Assembly (NCBI RefSeq): GCF_036320965.1
Contig: NC_092226.1
Coordinates: forward strand, 20,221,502-20,285,501
Direction: 5' to 3'
From: Panulirus ornatus
Taxonomy: Eukaryota > Arthropoda > Malacostraca > Decapoda > Palinuridae
Length of the DNA: 64,000 nt
Shown: positions 20,382 to 30,771 of the stretch, piece after piece
How positions within the stretch are numbered: position 1 is the first letter of the stretch
Layout: each line of letters starts with the position of its first letter
Translations under genes and position numbers: made by a program
Notes under the pieces: generated by a model
Databases searched by the model: none
Seen by the model: only the letters and a program-made list of their open reading frames with translations
What the model was told of the DNA's origin: nothing

Positions 20382-20553
20382 TAACTTCCTGCCTCAAGAG
20401 TGCCATGTTTCTGTGAGGCTTTTGTAGCACTTAGGAAGTTGGCCACATCCACCAGCTGGGACCAGAGCTCATAGAGTGGCGTGATTTGTGTGCATCTATG
20501 TGCAGAATGTGTAGGGTAACAGATTAGTAAGTGCTTGGTGTCTTCTTTATGAC
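20382..20553 (-). pseudogene. C-terminal Cys/His motif of another LINE polyprotein
   Basis: A stop-free minus-strand segment of about 57 codons reads CNCHKEDTKHLLICYPTHSA, then HR...LYELWSQLVDVANFLSAT and a stop. C-x-C followed by E-xxx-HLL-x-C is typical of the C-terminal region of several LINE polyproteins of jockey/CR1/I type, where it follows the reverse transcriptase or RNase H. It is unlike LINE-A. The fragment is isolated, and the family call is tentative. Confidence 0.5.
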
Positions 20554-20561
20554 AGTTGCAT

Positions 20562-20822
20562 CATGGGAAAGTGTTTTGAGAGCAGCTGAGTGAGTGTGTC
20601 ACCAGTTTTGATGAAAGAGACCAGGTATTGCTGATGGGTGATTTAAATGTGAAGGTAAGTAATGTGGCAGTTGAGGGTATAATTGGGGCACATAGGGTAT
20701 TCACTGTTATGAATGGAAGTGGTAAAGAGCTTGTGGAGTTGTATGCCAAAAATGAAGTGGTAATTGGGAATAATTGGTTCAAAATGAGGGTTATAAACAA
20801 GTATAAGTATTTATCACAGATA
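20562..20822 (+). mobile_element. LINE-A endonuclease fragment, truncated at both ends
   Basis: Isolated plus-strand piece of the LINE-A endonuclease with LMGDLNVKVSNVAVEGIIG and VIGNNWFKM, ending before DYVLID. It is flanked by unique sequence, with no tail or target duplication visible. Divergence suggests an old copy trimmed by deletion. Confidence 0.8.
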
Positions 20823-21655
20823 AGAGTGGACAATATAGCCTACATGTGTAAACAATAATTGTTTTTACCCTTACATGTTGATGAGATAATCATTATTATG
20901 CTTTCATACCTCTACAATCAATAAAATCTCTCCTATCACTTTGTAGTTTTATGATAAGAATTAATCTTGATACAGTACAGAAATAGAAATTGATTATAGC
21001 AATTATCAACTTTTTCTACCATACTTACAATAGATATAAATTATGTATTACAATAGATATAAACTGTATCTGTACTGCATCAGTAACTTTTACAATGATG
21101 CTGATTATGAATGAGCAGAAATTGATGCAAGTGGCAGCATAGCACAAACTATGCACTTGCATCCCATCACACCTGCAGAGTAACTAAGGTTGATTATCTT
21201 GTGGAAGTATGTAGCACATTTTTCCTCTCCCTGTCTCTTCCCACAATTTAGCTTTGAAATTTTGTAGAAAAAAAAATTCATTCAGTAAATATACTGGTGA
21301 GGAACTTGCCTATGTACAGGTGGGACACTTTATCCCATTCACTGTGGCTGTCACATATACATGACTGATGAGTAGAACACCTGCAACCCCACAGTTTTAA
21401 TTATGAGAGCTAACCACACTCCCAAGTTAGACTCTACAATGTTGTTATATTAATTTTGTGTTAGCATTGGTGATGTTTATTAGTAACACTGAAAGATATT
21501 TTCTTCTAGAGAAGTGCCATTCTCTTATATCCTGAGACTTTAAGCTTTTTGCAGTGACTATGTTGTGTGTTAAACTTGTGTCCTTCAACTGAAAGGAGCT
21601 TAAACAAATGACATGTATGATATGTTTTCTGATAAGTTATCACCAATGATTATTA
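20823..21655. other. AT-rich DNA without recognised feature
   Basis: No supported coding sequence. A short direct repeat (ACAATAGATATAAA) occurs twice near 21,030-21,070. Confidence 0.6.
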
Positions 21656-24386
21656 TTTTTTTTTTTTTATACTTTGACGCTGTCTCCCGCGTTAGCGAGG
21701 TAGCGCAAGGAAACGGACGAAAGAATGACCCAACCCACCCACATACACATGTATATACATAAACGCCCACACACGCACATATACTTACCTATACATTTCA
21801 ACATATACATACATATACATACACAGACATATACATATATACACATGTACATATTCATACATGCTTCCTTCATCCATTCCGCCGCCACCCTGCCACACAT
21901 GAAATGACACTGCCCTCCCCCCCCCACGTGTGCGCAAGGTAGTGCTAATAAAAACAACAAAGGCCACATTCATTCACACTCAATCTCTAGCTGTCATGTG
22001 TGATGCACTGAAACCACAGCTCCCTTTCCACATCCAGGCCCCACAAAACTTTCCATTGTTTACCCCAGATGCTTCGCATGCCCTGGTTCAATCCATTGAC
22101 AGCACGTCAACCCCGGTATACCACATCATTCCGATTCACTCTATTCCATGCATGCCTTTCACCCTCCTGTATGTTCAGGCCCCAATCGCTCAAAATCTTT
22201 TTCATTCCATCCTTCCACCTCCAATTTGGTCTCCCACTTCTCATTCCCTCCACTTCTGACACATATATCCTCTCTGTCAATCTTTCCTCACTCATTCTCT
22301 GCTTGTGACCAAACCATTTCAATACACCCTCTTGTTCTTTCTCAACCACACTCTTTTTATTACCACACATCTCTCTTACCCTTTCATTACTTACTCGATC
22401 AAACCTCCTCACACCACATATTGTACTCAAACATCTCATTTCTAACCCATCCACCTTCCTCCGCACAACCCTATCCATTGCCCGTGCCTCACAACCATAT
22501 AACATTGTTGGAATCCCTATTCCTTCGAACATACACATTTTTGCTTTCCGAGATAACGTTCTCGCCTTCCACACATTCTTCAATGCTCCCAGAACCTTTG
22601 CCCCCCTCCCCCACCCTTTGAATCACTTCCACTTCCATGGTTCCATCCGCTTTTAAATCCACTCCCAGATATCTAAAACATTTCACTTCCTCCAGTTTTT
22701 CTTCATTCAATCTTACCTCCTAATTTGTTTGTCCCTCAGTGCTACTGAACCTAATAAACTTGCCCTTATTCACATTCACTCTCAGCTTTCTTCTTTCACA
22801 CACTTTACCAAACTCAGTTACCAACTTCTGCAGTTTCTCACCTGAGTCAGCCATCAGTGCTGTATCATCAGCGAACAACAACTGACTCACTTCCCAAGCT
22901 CTCTCATCCACAACAGACTGCATACTTGCCCCTCTCGCCAAAACTCTTGCATTCACCTCCCTAACAACCCCATCTATAAACAAATTAAACAGCCATGAAG
23001 ACGTCACACACCCCTGCCACAAGCCAACATTCACTTGGAACCAATCACTTTCCTCCCTTCCTACTCGTACACATGCTTTACATCCACGATAAAAACTTTT
23101 CACTGTTTCTAGCAACTTACCTCCCACACCATATACTCTTACTACCTTCCACAGAGCATTTCTATCAACTCTATCATATGCCTTCTCCAGATCCATAAAT
23201 GCTACATACAAATCCATATGCTTTTCTAAGTATTTCTCACATACATTCTTCAAATAAACACCTGATCCACACATCCTTTACCACTTCTGAAACCACACTA
23301 CTCCTCCCCAATCTGGTGCTCTGTACATGCCTTGACCCTCTCGATTAATACCCTCCCCTATAATTTCCCAGAACACTCACCTTTATCCCCTTTGCCTTTC
23401 TACAATGGCACTATACATGCATTCCACCAATCCTCAGGCACTTCTCCATGAACCATACATACACTAAATATCCTCACCAACCAGTCAACAACACACTCAC
23501 CCCATTTTATAGTAAATTCCACTGCAATACCATCCAAACCCGCTGGCTTTAATCTTCCGCAAAGCTTTCACTACTACTTCTCTGTTTATCAAATCATTCT
23601 CCCTGACCCTCTCACTTCGCACACCACCTCAACCAAAACATCCTATATCTGCCATTCTATCATCAAACACATTCAACAAACCTTCAAAATACTAACTCCA
23701 TCTCCCTCTCACTTCACTACTACTTGTTATTACCTCCCCATTTGTCCCCTTCACTGATGTTCCCATTTGTTCTCTTGTCTTATGCACTTTACTTAACTCC
23801 TTCCAATACATCTTTTTATTTTCCCTAAAATTTAATGATACTCTCTCAGCCTAACTCTCATTTGCCCTCTTTTTCACCTCTTGCACCTTTCTCTAGACCT
23901 CTTGCCTCTTTCTTTTATACAGTTTCCAGTCATTTGCACTATTTCCATGCAAAAATCATCCAAATGCCTCTCTCTTCTCTTTCACTAACAATCTTACTTC
24001 TTCATCCCACCACTCACTACCCTTTCTAATCTGCCTACCTCCCCCCTTTCTCATGCCACAGGCATCTTTTGTGCAAGCCATCACTACTTCCCTAAATACA
24101 TCCCATTCCTCCCCCACTCCCCTTACATCATTTGATCTCACCTTTTTCCATTCTGCACTCAATCTCTCCTGGTACTTCCTCACACAAGTATCCTTTCCAA
24201 GCTCACTTACTCTCACCACTCTCTTTACCCCAACATTCTTCTTTTCTGAAAACCTCTACATATCTTCACCTTCGCTTCCACAAGATAATGATCAGACATC
24301 CCTCCCAGTTGCCCCTCTCAGCACATTAATACCCCAAAGTCTCTCTTTCGCGTGCCTCTCAATTAACACGTAATCCAATAATGCTC
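21656..24386 (-). mobile_element. LINE-A copy, long-UTR subtype, 5'-truncated
   Basis: Minus-strand copy with poly(T) at 21,656-21,668, the terminal hairpin, the long-type 3' UTR to about 22,110, then the C-terminal region, reverse transcriptase, linker and part of the endonuclease. It ends at ALLDYVLI codons near 24,386. It holds FADDTALMADS and YDRVDRNALWKV. Small deletions (for example about 30 bp near 23,365, in the IPGKLYG region) and frameshifts break the frame. It is an intermediate-age copy. Its 5' end abuts another minus copy that lacks its own tail. Confidence 0.9.
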
Positions 24387-25673
24387 TTGATTCAATCCAC
24401 TGACAGCACGTCAACCCCGGTATACCACATCGCTCCAATTCACTCTATTCCTTGCCCTCCTTTCACCCTCCTGCATGTTCAGGCCCCGATCACACAAAAT
24501 CTTTTTCACTCCATCTTTCCACCTCCAATTTGGTCTCCCTCTTCTCCTCGTTCCCTCCACCTCCGACACATATATCCTCTTGGTCAATCTTTCCTCACTC
24601 ATTCTCTCCATGTGACCAAACCATTTCAAAACACCCTCTTCTGCTCTCTCAACCACGCTCTTTTTATTTCCACACATCTCTCTTACCCTTACGTTACTTA
24701 CTCGATCAAACCACCTCACACCACACATTGTCCTCAAACATCTCATTTCCAGCACATCCATCCTCCTGCGCACAACTCTATCCATAGTCCACGCCTCGCA
24801 ACCATACAACATTGTTGGAACCACTATTCCTTCAAACATACCCATTTTTGCTTTCCGAGATAATGTTCTCGACTTCCACACACTCTTCAAGGCTCCCAGA
24901 ATTTTCGCCCCCTCCCCCACCCTATGATCCACTTCCGCTTCCATGTTTCCATCCGCTGCCAGATCCACTCCCAGATATCTAAAACACTTCACTTCCTCCA
25001 GTTTTTCTCCATTCAAACTCACCTCCCAATTGACTTGACCCACAACCCTACTGTACCTAATAACCTTGCTCTTATTCACATTTACTCTTAACTTTCTTCT
25101 TTCACACACTTTACCAAACTCAGTCACCAGCTTCTGCAGTTTCTCACATGAATCAGCCACCAGCGCTGTATCATCAGCGAACAACAACTGACTCACTTCC
25201 CAAGCTCTCTCATCCCCAACAGACTTCATACTTGCCCCTCTTTCCAAAACTCTTGCATTCACCTCCCTAACAACCCCATCCATAAACAAATTGAACAACC
25301 ATGGAGACATCACACACCCCTGCCACAAACCTACATTCACTGAGAACCAATCACTTTCCTCTCTTCCTACACGTACACATGCCTTACATCCTCGATAAAA
25401 ACTTTTCACTGCTTCTAACAACTTGCCTCCCACACCATATATTCTTAATACCTTCCACAGAGCATCTCTATCAACTCTATCATATGCCTTCTCCAGATCC
25501 ATAAATGCTACATACAAATCCATTTGCTTTTCTAAGTATTTCTCACATACATTCTTCAAAGCAAACACCTGATCCACACATCCTCTACCACTTCTGAAAC
25601 CACACTGCTCTTCCCCAATCTGATGCTCTGTACATGCCCTCACCCTCTCAGTCAATACCCTCCCATATATATA
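24387..25673 (-). mobile_element. LINE-A copy truncated at both ends
   Basis: Minus-strand copy that begins on the left at the TTGATTCAATCC block of the 3' UTR, so the terminal hairpin and poly(A) are missing. It ends on the right in the GRVL codons, where CCCTCCCATATA runs into (TA)n. Loss of the tail and a direct joint to the neighbouring copy point to a post-insertion deletion between two minus copies. Confidence 0.9.
24411..25673 (-). CDS. LINE-A reverse transcriptase and C-terminus, open frame (partial)
   Basis: One uninterrupted minus-strand frame of about 420 codons from the truncation at 25,673 to a stop after VVYRG at 24,411. It contains EQCGFRSGRGCVDQVFALKN, MDLEKAYDRVDRDALWKVL, VGLWQGCVMSPWLFNLFMDG, LLFADDTALVADS (FADD catalytic box), VKCFRYLGVDLAADG and [16 protein letters not shown]. 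The fingers region and endonuclease are missing. VGLRQG is VGLWQG here, a substitution in a highly conserved motif. It is translated-looking but not a complete enzyme. Confidence 0.8.
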   Translation of the reverse strand, partial: YIYGRVLTERVRACTEHQIGEEQCGFRSGRGCVDQVFALKNVCEKYLEKQMDLYVAFMDLEKAYDRVDRDALWKVLRIYGVGGKLLEAVKSFYRGCKACVRVGREESDWFSVNVGLWQGCVMSPWLFNLFMDGVVREVNARVLERGASMKSVGDERAWEVSQLLFADDTALVADSCEKLQKLVTEFGKVCERRKLRVNVNKSKVIRYSRVVGQVNWEVSLNGEKLEEVKCFRYLGVDLAADGNMEAEVDHRVGEGAKILGALKSVWKSRTLSRKAKMGMFEGIVVPTMLYGCEAWTMDRVVRRRMDVLEMRCLRTMCGVRWFDRVSNVRVREMCGNKKSVVERAEEGVLKWFGHMERMSEERLTKRIYVSEVEGTRRRGRPNWRWKDGVKKILCDRGLNMQEGERRARNRVNWSDVVYRG

Positions 25674-25681
25674 TATATATA

Positions 25682-25737
25682 TTCCTATGAGTCCACGAGG
25701 AAAATGAAACACGAAAAGTTCCCAAGTGCACTTTTGT
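25682..25737 (-). mobile_element. Penelope-like element 3' tail fragment
   Basis: A 56-bp piece of the same 3' region seen at 29,700-29,770: on the plus strand TTCCTATGAGTCCACGAGG, then AAATGAAACACG and GTTCCCAAGTGCACTTTTG. It is cut within the hammerhead-like core, keeping the AAAAGTGCACTTGGGAAC half on the minus strand. It lies between (TA)n and a LINE-A endonuclease fragment; GTGCACTT is present at both edges. Confidence 0.75.
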
Positions 25738-25984
25738 GCACTTATGTATATCTCTCTTTTTAAACCAAGTATTCCCAGTCACCAGTCCTTTTTCAGCACA
25801 CAAATCTACAAGCTCTTCACCATTTCCATTTACAACACTGAACACCCCATGTATACCAATTATACCCTCAACTACCACATTATTCACCTTTGCATTCAAA
25901 TCACCCATCACTTTAACCCAGTCTCGTGCATCAAAGCTGCTAACACACTCACTCAGCTGCTCCCAAAACACTTGCCTCTCAATG
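25738..25984 (-). mobile_element. LINE-A endonuclease fragment
   Basis: Minus-strand fragment with FWEQLSECVSSFDARDWVKV, MGDLNAKVNNV and VTGNTWFKKRDIHK, truncated at both ends. It may once have been continuous with the copy to its left, before the (TA)n and Penelope piece came between them. Confidence 0.85.
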
Positions 25985-26382
25985 ATTAATTTACAATAAT
26001 AGCCATTTTTTTTTAACCATTAACTAAATTACCATTTGAATGGGGTGGATCACATGCAGTGATTCATACACCTTTAGTGCAAACTGGGAATCAAAACCTC
26101 AACCCTACATATTGGAAAAGCAAAGGATAAGAACACCCTGATTACAGTTACAATTAGATTTTAGAGAATTTCTAAGCTGTGTTTTTTAATTCTTTGCATT
26201 CTCATTGATTATACCCCATGGAAATCCTTCCTGTTAGCATTTACATCATGTTTATTTTTGACTTGGGTTTGTTTTTTTTTCAAACATTAAAATGTGGCAC
26301 AGAAAAGTACTGCTTAAATAACATATATCGGTTTCATTAAACATATGGATTTATTAGTGATTCAATGGATAAAGATTGAAAT
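25985..26382. other. AT-rich DNA without recognised feature
   Basis: No supported gene or repeat unit. Confidence 0.6.
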
Positions 26383-26393
26383 ATGATTATCAT

Positions 26394-27814
26394 TTTTTAT
26401 TTATTTATTTTGCTTTGTCGCTGTCTCCCGCGTTAGCGAGGTAGCACAAGGAAACAGACGAAAGAATGGCCCAACCCACCCACATACACATGTATATACA
26501 TACACGTCCACACACACAAATATACATACCTATACATCTCAACGTATACATATATATACACACACAGACATATACATATATACACACGTACATAATTCAT
26601 GCTGTCTGCCTTGATTCATTCCCATCGCCACCTCACCACACATGAAATAACAACCCCCTCCCCCCTCATGTGTGTGAGGTAGCGCTAGGAAAAGACAACA
26701 AAGGCCCCATTCATTCACACTCAATGTCTAGCTGTCATGTAATAATGCACGGAAACCACAGCTCCCTTTCCACATCCAGGCCCCACAGAACTTTCCATGG
26801 TTTACCCCAGACGCTTCACATACCCTGGTTCAATCCATTGACAGCACATCGACCCCGGTATACCACATCGTTCCAATTCACTCTATTCCTTGCTCACCTT
26901 TCACCCTCCTGCATGTTCATGCCTCGATCACTCAAAATCTTTTTCACTCCATCTTTCCACCTCCAATTTGGTCTCCCACTTCTCCTCGTTCCCTCCATCT
27001 CTGACACATATATCCTCTTGGTCAATCTTTCCTCACTCATTCTCTCCATATGACCATACCATTTCAAAACACCCTCCTCAGCTCTATCAACCACACTCTT
27101 TTTATTACCACACATCTCTCTTACCCTATTATTACTTACTCGATCAAACCACCTCACACCACATATTGTCCTAAAACATCTCATTTCCAGCACATCCACC
27201 CTCCTGCGCACAACTCTCTCCATAGCCCACGCCTCGCAACCATACAACATTGTTGGAACCACTATTCCTTCAAACATAGCCATTTTTGCTTTCCGAGATA
27301 ATGTTCTCGACTTCCGCACATTCTTCAAGGCTCCCAGAATTTTCGCCCCCTCCCCCACCCTGTGATTCACTTCCGCTTCCATGGTTCCATCCGCTGCCAG
27401 ATCCACTCCCAAATATCTAAAACACTTCACTTCCTCCAGTTTTTCTCCATTCAAACTTACCTCTCAGTTGACTTGACCCTCAACCCTACTGTACCTAATA
27501 ACCTTGCTCTTATTCACATTTACTCTCAACTTTCTTCTTTCATACACTTTACCGAACTCAGTCACCAGCTTCTGCAGTTTCTCACATGAATCAGCCACCA
27601 GCGCTGTATCATCAGCGAACAACAACTGACTCACTTCCCAAGCTCTCTCATCCACAGCAGACTGCATACTTGCCCCTCTTTTCAAAACTTGCATTCACCT
27701 CCCTAACAACCCCATCCATAAACAAATTAAACAACCATGGAGACATCACACACCCCTGCTGCAAATGTGCATTCACTGAGAACCAATCACTTTCCTCTCT
27801 TCCTACACATACAC
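26394..27814 (-). mobile_element. LINE-A insertion with 11-bp target duplication
   Basis: Minus-strand, long-UTR copy with an A/T-rich tail (TTATTTATTTATTTT on the plus strand), 3' UTR to about 26,860, the C-terminal region and the reverse transcriptase up to the GREES codons. The 5' truncation is at 27,814. ATGATTATCAT at 26,383-26,393 and ATGATAATCAT at 27,815-27,825 flank it as an 11-bp direct repeat with one mismatch. A 186-codon C-terminal frame and a 76-codon FADD-containing frame remain; a frameshift near 27,460 separates them. Confidence 0.9.
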
Positions 27815-27996
27815 ATGATAATCATACTGAACAGAATTGTATAAGCATACTTAGAACCACATCACTGATTCCTGTTTTCATAAACAAATTTTATTACTTT
27901 AGTAAAGTTGATTTCTAACATAATCAAAAGCATGATTTATCTATTTTCTTTGCATGTATGTCTTGTTTGATATAAACTTAAAACTTTTATTTACAG

Positions 27997-28530
27997 GAGA
28001 CATCAGTGCCAAAAACACAGTATCCACCAACACTGCCAGCAGTGAGAAAGAATATGTACCCCTACAGCTCCTACTTTCCTCCACGACATCCACAAAAATC
28101 ACAACAGATGACTGCAAATTCTCAGTTGCCCAGGAAGATGAAAGACATTTGCCTGAAACCATGTGAAAACTCACCAATTTTCATGAATGAAAAAAAGAAT
28201 TTTGAAACTAGATTTATTGTAGAGAAAGATCCAGGTTCTTTCTCAAAAGAGGAAGCAACTGCCAGTGACCTGATTCCACCTGAGATGGAAGAAAAATCTT
28301 GTATTATAATACATGCAGAAGATACCACTAGAAAATCCTGGATTTCTTTACCCCAGGAAGATCCAGTCTCTTCACTTTGTATGGAAGTGAATAAAAAGGA
28401 AGGTATTTCCACCCTTAAAAATTTTAAGCGTTGGTCATTTTGCTATGGTGAAAATGAAAAACTAGAAATTTTACCAAAAATATTCCATAGACATGACTCA
28501 AAAGAGAAAACCTGGCTTTTACAATCCTGA
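27997..28530 (+). CDS. Candidate last coding exon of a host gene (unknown protein)
   Basis: A polypyrimidine-type acceptor (CTTTTATTTACAG at 27,984-27,996) is followed by 177 sense codons without interruption to a TGA at 28,528-28,530. No suitable ATG lies at the start, as expected for an internal or terminal exon in phase 0. The peptide begins ETSVPKTQYPPTLPAVRKN, is proline and aromatic rich (YPYSSYFPPRHPQ), then hydrophilic and charged with scattered Cys. No membrane segment or known domain is visible and I do not recognise the protein. Such a long frame in AT-rich, non-repetitive DNA is unlikely by chance, but no partner exons were found, so it remains a candidate. Confidence 0.45.
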   Translation, partial: ETSVPKTQYPPTLPAVRKNMYPYSSYFPPRHPQKSQQMTANSQLPRKMKDICLKPCENSPIFMNEKKNFETRFIVEKDPGSFSKEEATASDLIPPEMEEKSCIIIHAEDTTRKSWISLPQEDPVSSLCMEVNKKEGISTLKNFKRWSFCYGENEKLEILPKIFHRHDSKEKTWLLQS

Positions 28531-29569
28531 CATATATGGAAAAAGCCATTTTGGAGAAGTCAAGGAGAACTGTGGGCCAAAAGGGTAAAGATCAAATTGT
28601 AGTTTCAGTATCATAGTGGAATGTTTGTTGTTGCCAGAGAAATGCATATGATTGAAAATAATATTTTGAGTAACCAAGCCAAAGAATCTTGGCCTCGGAA
28701 CATTTATCCAGACTCAGTTGGATTGTGTTGAATGGAGAATTTCATGATATTAATTCTTAAACTGAAAATCATTAATTCTAATGTTACTCAAAATCACTCC
28801 CACTAACATATATTTAGTTTTCATTGACTAGCAATGCTTGATGTCATTGTGCTTGCCCCTTAGTCATTTAATCATATTTTCTTCCAGGCTTTTTGAGTTT
28901 TGGCAATCCAGTCATCTGTTCTTGATGATCATTACTCCATAATGACATGGACAAGCTAATGGATGGAAATGTTGATTCTTAAAAAACATTCTGTTAATGA
29001 TGGTATGTTAAGTTTTATAGTTACATTCATTTAGTTGCCAGCTTATGATTGTTGCCATGCTAACCAGCAAAGATGGTGATTAAGGTCAGCAAGCTATGTG
29101 ATGAATATGTTCAGTTATTTCACTACCTCTGTTGACTGATGGGAGTTAAATTGTCAACAGAGTAGCTTATTTATAAAAAAAAATATTCAGTTTTGTTGCT
29201 ATGTGTTTAACAAGGTGCCACCAAAGGGATACCCATATTAGCATGTTTAATTGACTGTGTGCATGTGATTGGTTTAAGCAAGTTGAGAGTGCAGGTGCCC
29301 TATTCTTACATGATGTGGGGTATAAAAGGAGACCCATAAGTTAACATTTTGCTGTGTAATTGTATTCCTGAGGGTTGCCACCAATTTGATCTTTACTGGC
29401 ACCCCAGTCAAACTGGCGTATCTACTTATTACCCATAGTTCATATTTCATTGTGTGATTGTAGCCTTCTAGTCCTCAACTTTTGTTTACACATCATATTG
29501 ACACAGAATTAAGGGCTTATACCAAAACACAAACACACACACACATAAATGATTCCATTTCTTCTATAC
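28531..29569. other. Possible 3' UTR and unique AT-rich DNA
   Basis: It follows the candidate exon. I see no canonical AATAAA close behind the stop. A TATAAAAG box occurs at 29,321-29,328 (GGGGTATAAAAGGAG), without a recognisable downstream gene. Nothing else can be supported. Confidence 0.45.
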
Positions 29570-29673
29570 ATGCTCCTCAGTTCCTACATGAGTGAAGTGG
29601 CTTTAAGAACAAGTGACAGAGGTGTAAAAGGAAAATTCCTCACTTGGCTCCTTGCTCTATTTTTTCTTTTGTG
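29570..29673 (-). mobile_element. SINE-A 3' fragment, diverged
   Basis: On the plus strand TTCCTACATGAGTGAAGTGG, TTTAAGAAC, AGAGG, AAAAGGAAAATTCCTCACTT and GGCTCCTTGCTC match the minus orientation of SINE-A at 8,213-8,330. Only about the 3' half is present. It lies just left of the Penelope tail. Confidence 0.65.
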
Positions 29674-29686
29674 TCTCTCTTGTGTC

Positions 29687-29727
29687 TCCCCTGATGATGT
29701 GATTATTACACAAAAGTGCACTTGGGA
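29687..29727 (+). ncRNA. Hammerhead ribozyme motif with one core mutation
   Basis: Stem I strand TCCC (29,687-29,690), core CTGATGA (29,691-29,697), stem II region TGTGATTATTACAC (GTG/CAC or TGTG/TACA pairing), AAAA at 29,712-29,715 where the core requires GAAA, a palindromic GTGCAC serving as stem III, TT before the expected cleavage point, and GGGA (29,724-29,727) completing stem I with TCCC. The layout fits a type I hammerhead with a very short or dimer-forming stem III, as known from Penelope-like elements. The G-to-A change at 29,712 should abolish activity in this copy. Confidence 0.62.
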
Positions 29728-29796
29728 ACTTATCATGTTTTATTTTCCCCATGGACTCATAGGAATATCTTGATCACGTGCAAAATTGTGATCCTT

Positions 29797-29800
<4 letters not shown>
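29687..29800 (+). mobile_element. Penelope-like element 3' tail (solo)
   Basis: A solo copy of the Penelope-like 3' region in the sense orientation: the hammerhead-like core, then GGGAACTTATCATG, TTTTATTTTCCCCATGG, ACTCATAGGAATATCTTG and ATCACGTGCAAAATTGTGAT, ending in TCCTTTCCA and (TA)n. Corresponding blocks, in the same order, occur in the tail of the coding copy at 16,830-16,945. GATCACGTGCAAAATTGTGATC is itself an inverted repeat. Confidence 0.75.

Positions 29801-29864
<64 letters not shown>
29801..29864. repeat. (TA)n microsatellite
   Basis: About 32 TA dinucleotides joining the Penelope tail to a LINE-A fragment. Confidence 0.97.
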
Positions 29865-29866
<2 letters not shown>

Positions 29867-30480
29867 TCTTGGAGAAGTGGGAGACCAAATTGGAGGTGGA
29901 AAGATGGAGTGAAAAAGATTTTGAGTGATCGGGGCCTGAACATGCAGGAGGGTGAAAGGCGTGCAAGGAATAAAGTGAATTGGAACGATTTGGTATACCG
30001 GGGTCGATGTGCTGTCAATGGATTGAACCAGGGCATGTGAAGTGTCTGGGGTAAACCATGGAAAGTTCTGTGGGGCCTGGATGTGGAAAGGGAGCTGTGG
30101 TTTCAGTGCATTATTACATGGCAGCTAGAGACTGAGTGTGAACGAATGGGGACTGAGTGTGAACGAATGGGGCCTTTGTTGTCTTTTCCTAGCGCTACCT
30201 CACACACATGAGGGAGGAGGGGGTTGTTATTCCCTGTGTGGTGAGGTGGCGATGGGAATGAATAAAGGCAGACTATGAATTATGTACATGTGTATATATG
30301 TATATGTTTGTGTGTGTATATATATGCATGCATTGGGACGTATAAGTATGTATATTTGCATGTGTGGACATGTATGTATATACATGTGTATGTGGGTGGG
30401 TTGGGCCATTCTTTCGTCTGTTTCCTTGCACTGCCTTGTTAACGCGGGAGACAGCGACAAAGTAAAATAAATGATAAATA
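29865..30480 (+). mobile_element. LINE-A 3' end, long-UTR subtype
   Basis: Plus-strand 3' end: the last about 45 codons ([16 protein letters not shown]), stop, long-type 3' UTR, terminal hairpin at about 30,428-30,460 and an ATAAA-rich tail. A 21-bp unit is perfectly duplicated at 30,130-30,150 and 30,151-30,171 in the UTR. The first few bases (CCTCTTGG) match the antisense of a site slightly upstream in the element, suggesting a fold-back at the 5' joint. Confidence 0.88.
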
Positions 30481-30483
30481 ATA

Positions 30484-30570
30484 TATGCACACACAGACAT
30501 ATACATATATACACATGTACATAATTCATACTGTCTGCCTTTATTCATTCCCATCGCCACCTCGCCACAC
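30484..30570 (-). mobile_element. LINE-A long-UTR fragment, inverted
   Basis: The complement of the UTR block at about 30,230-30,340 (ACATATACATATATACACA, CATTCCCATCGCCACCTCGC). It lies tail to tail with the preceding plus copy. Confidence 0.8.
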
Positions 30571-30694
30571 TTTTTTTTTTAAATTTTCCAAAAGAAGGAA
30601 CAGAGAAGGGGGCCAGGTGAGGATGTTCCCTCAGAGGCCCAGTCCTCTGTTCTTAACGCTACCTTGCTGATGTGGGAAATGGCGAATAGTTTGA

Positions 30695-30702
<8 letters not shown>
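30571..30702 (+). mobile_element. SINE-A 3' half
   Basis: Starts at the internal T-rich stretch, then AATTTTCCAAAAGAAGGAAC, GGGGGCCAGGTGAGGAT, GTTCTTAACGCTACCTTGC and GGGAAATGGCGAATAGTTTG, ending in poly(A) and then (TA)n. Confidence 0.8.

Positions 30703-30768
<66 letters not shown>
30702..30768. repeat. (TA)n microsatellite
   Basis: About 33 TA dinucleotides following the SINE-A tail. Confidence 0.97.
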
Positions 30769-30771
<3 letters not shown>

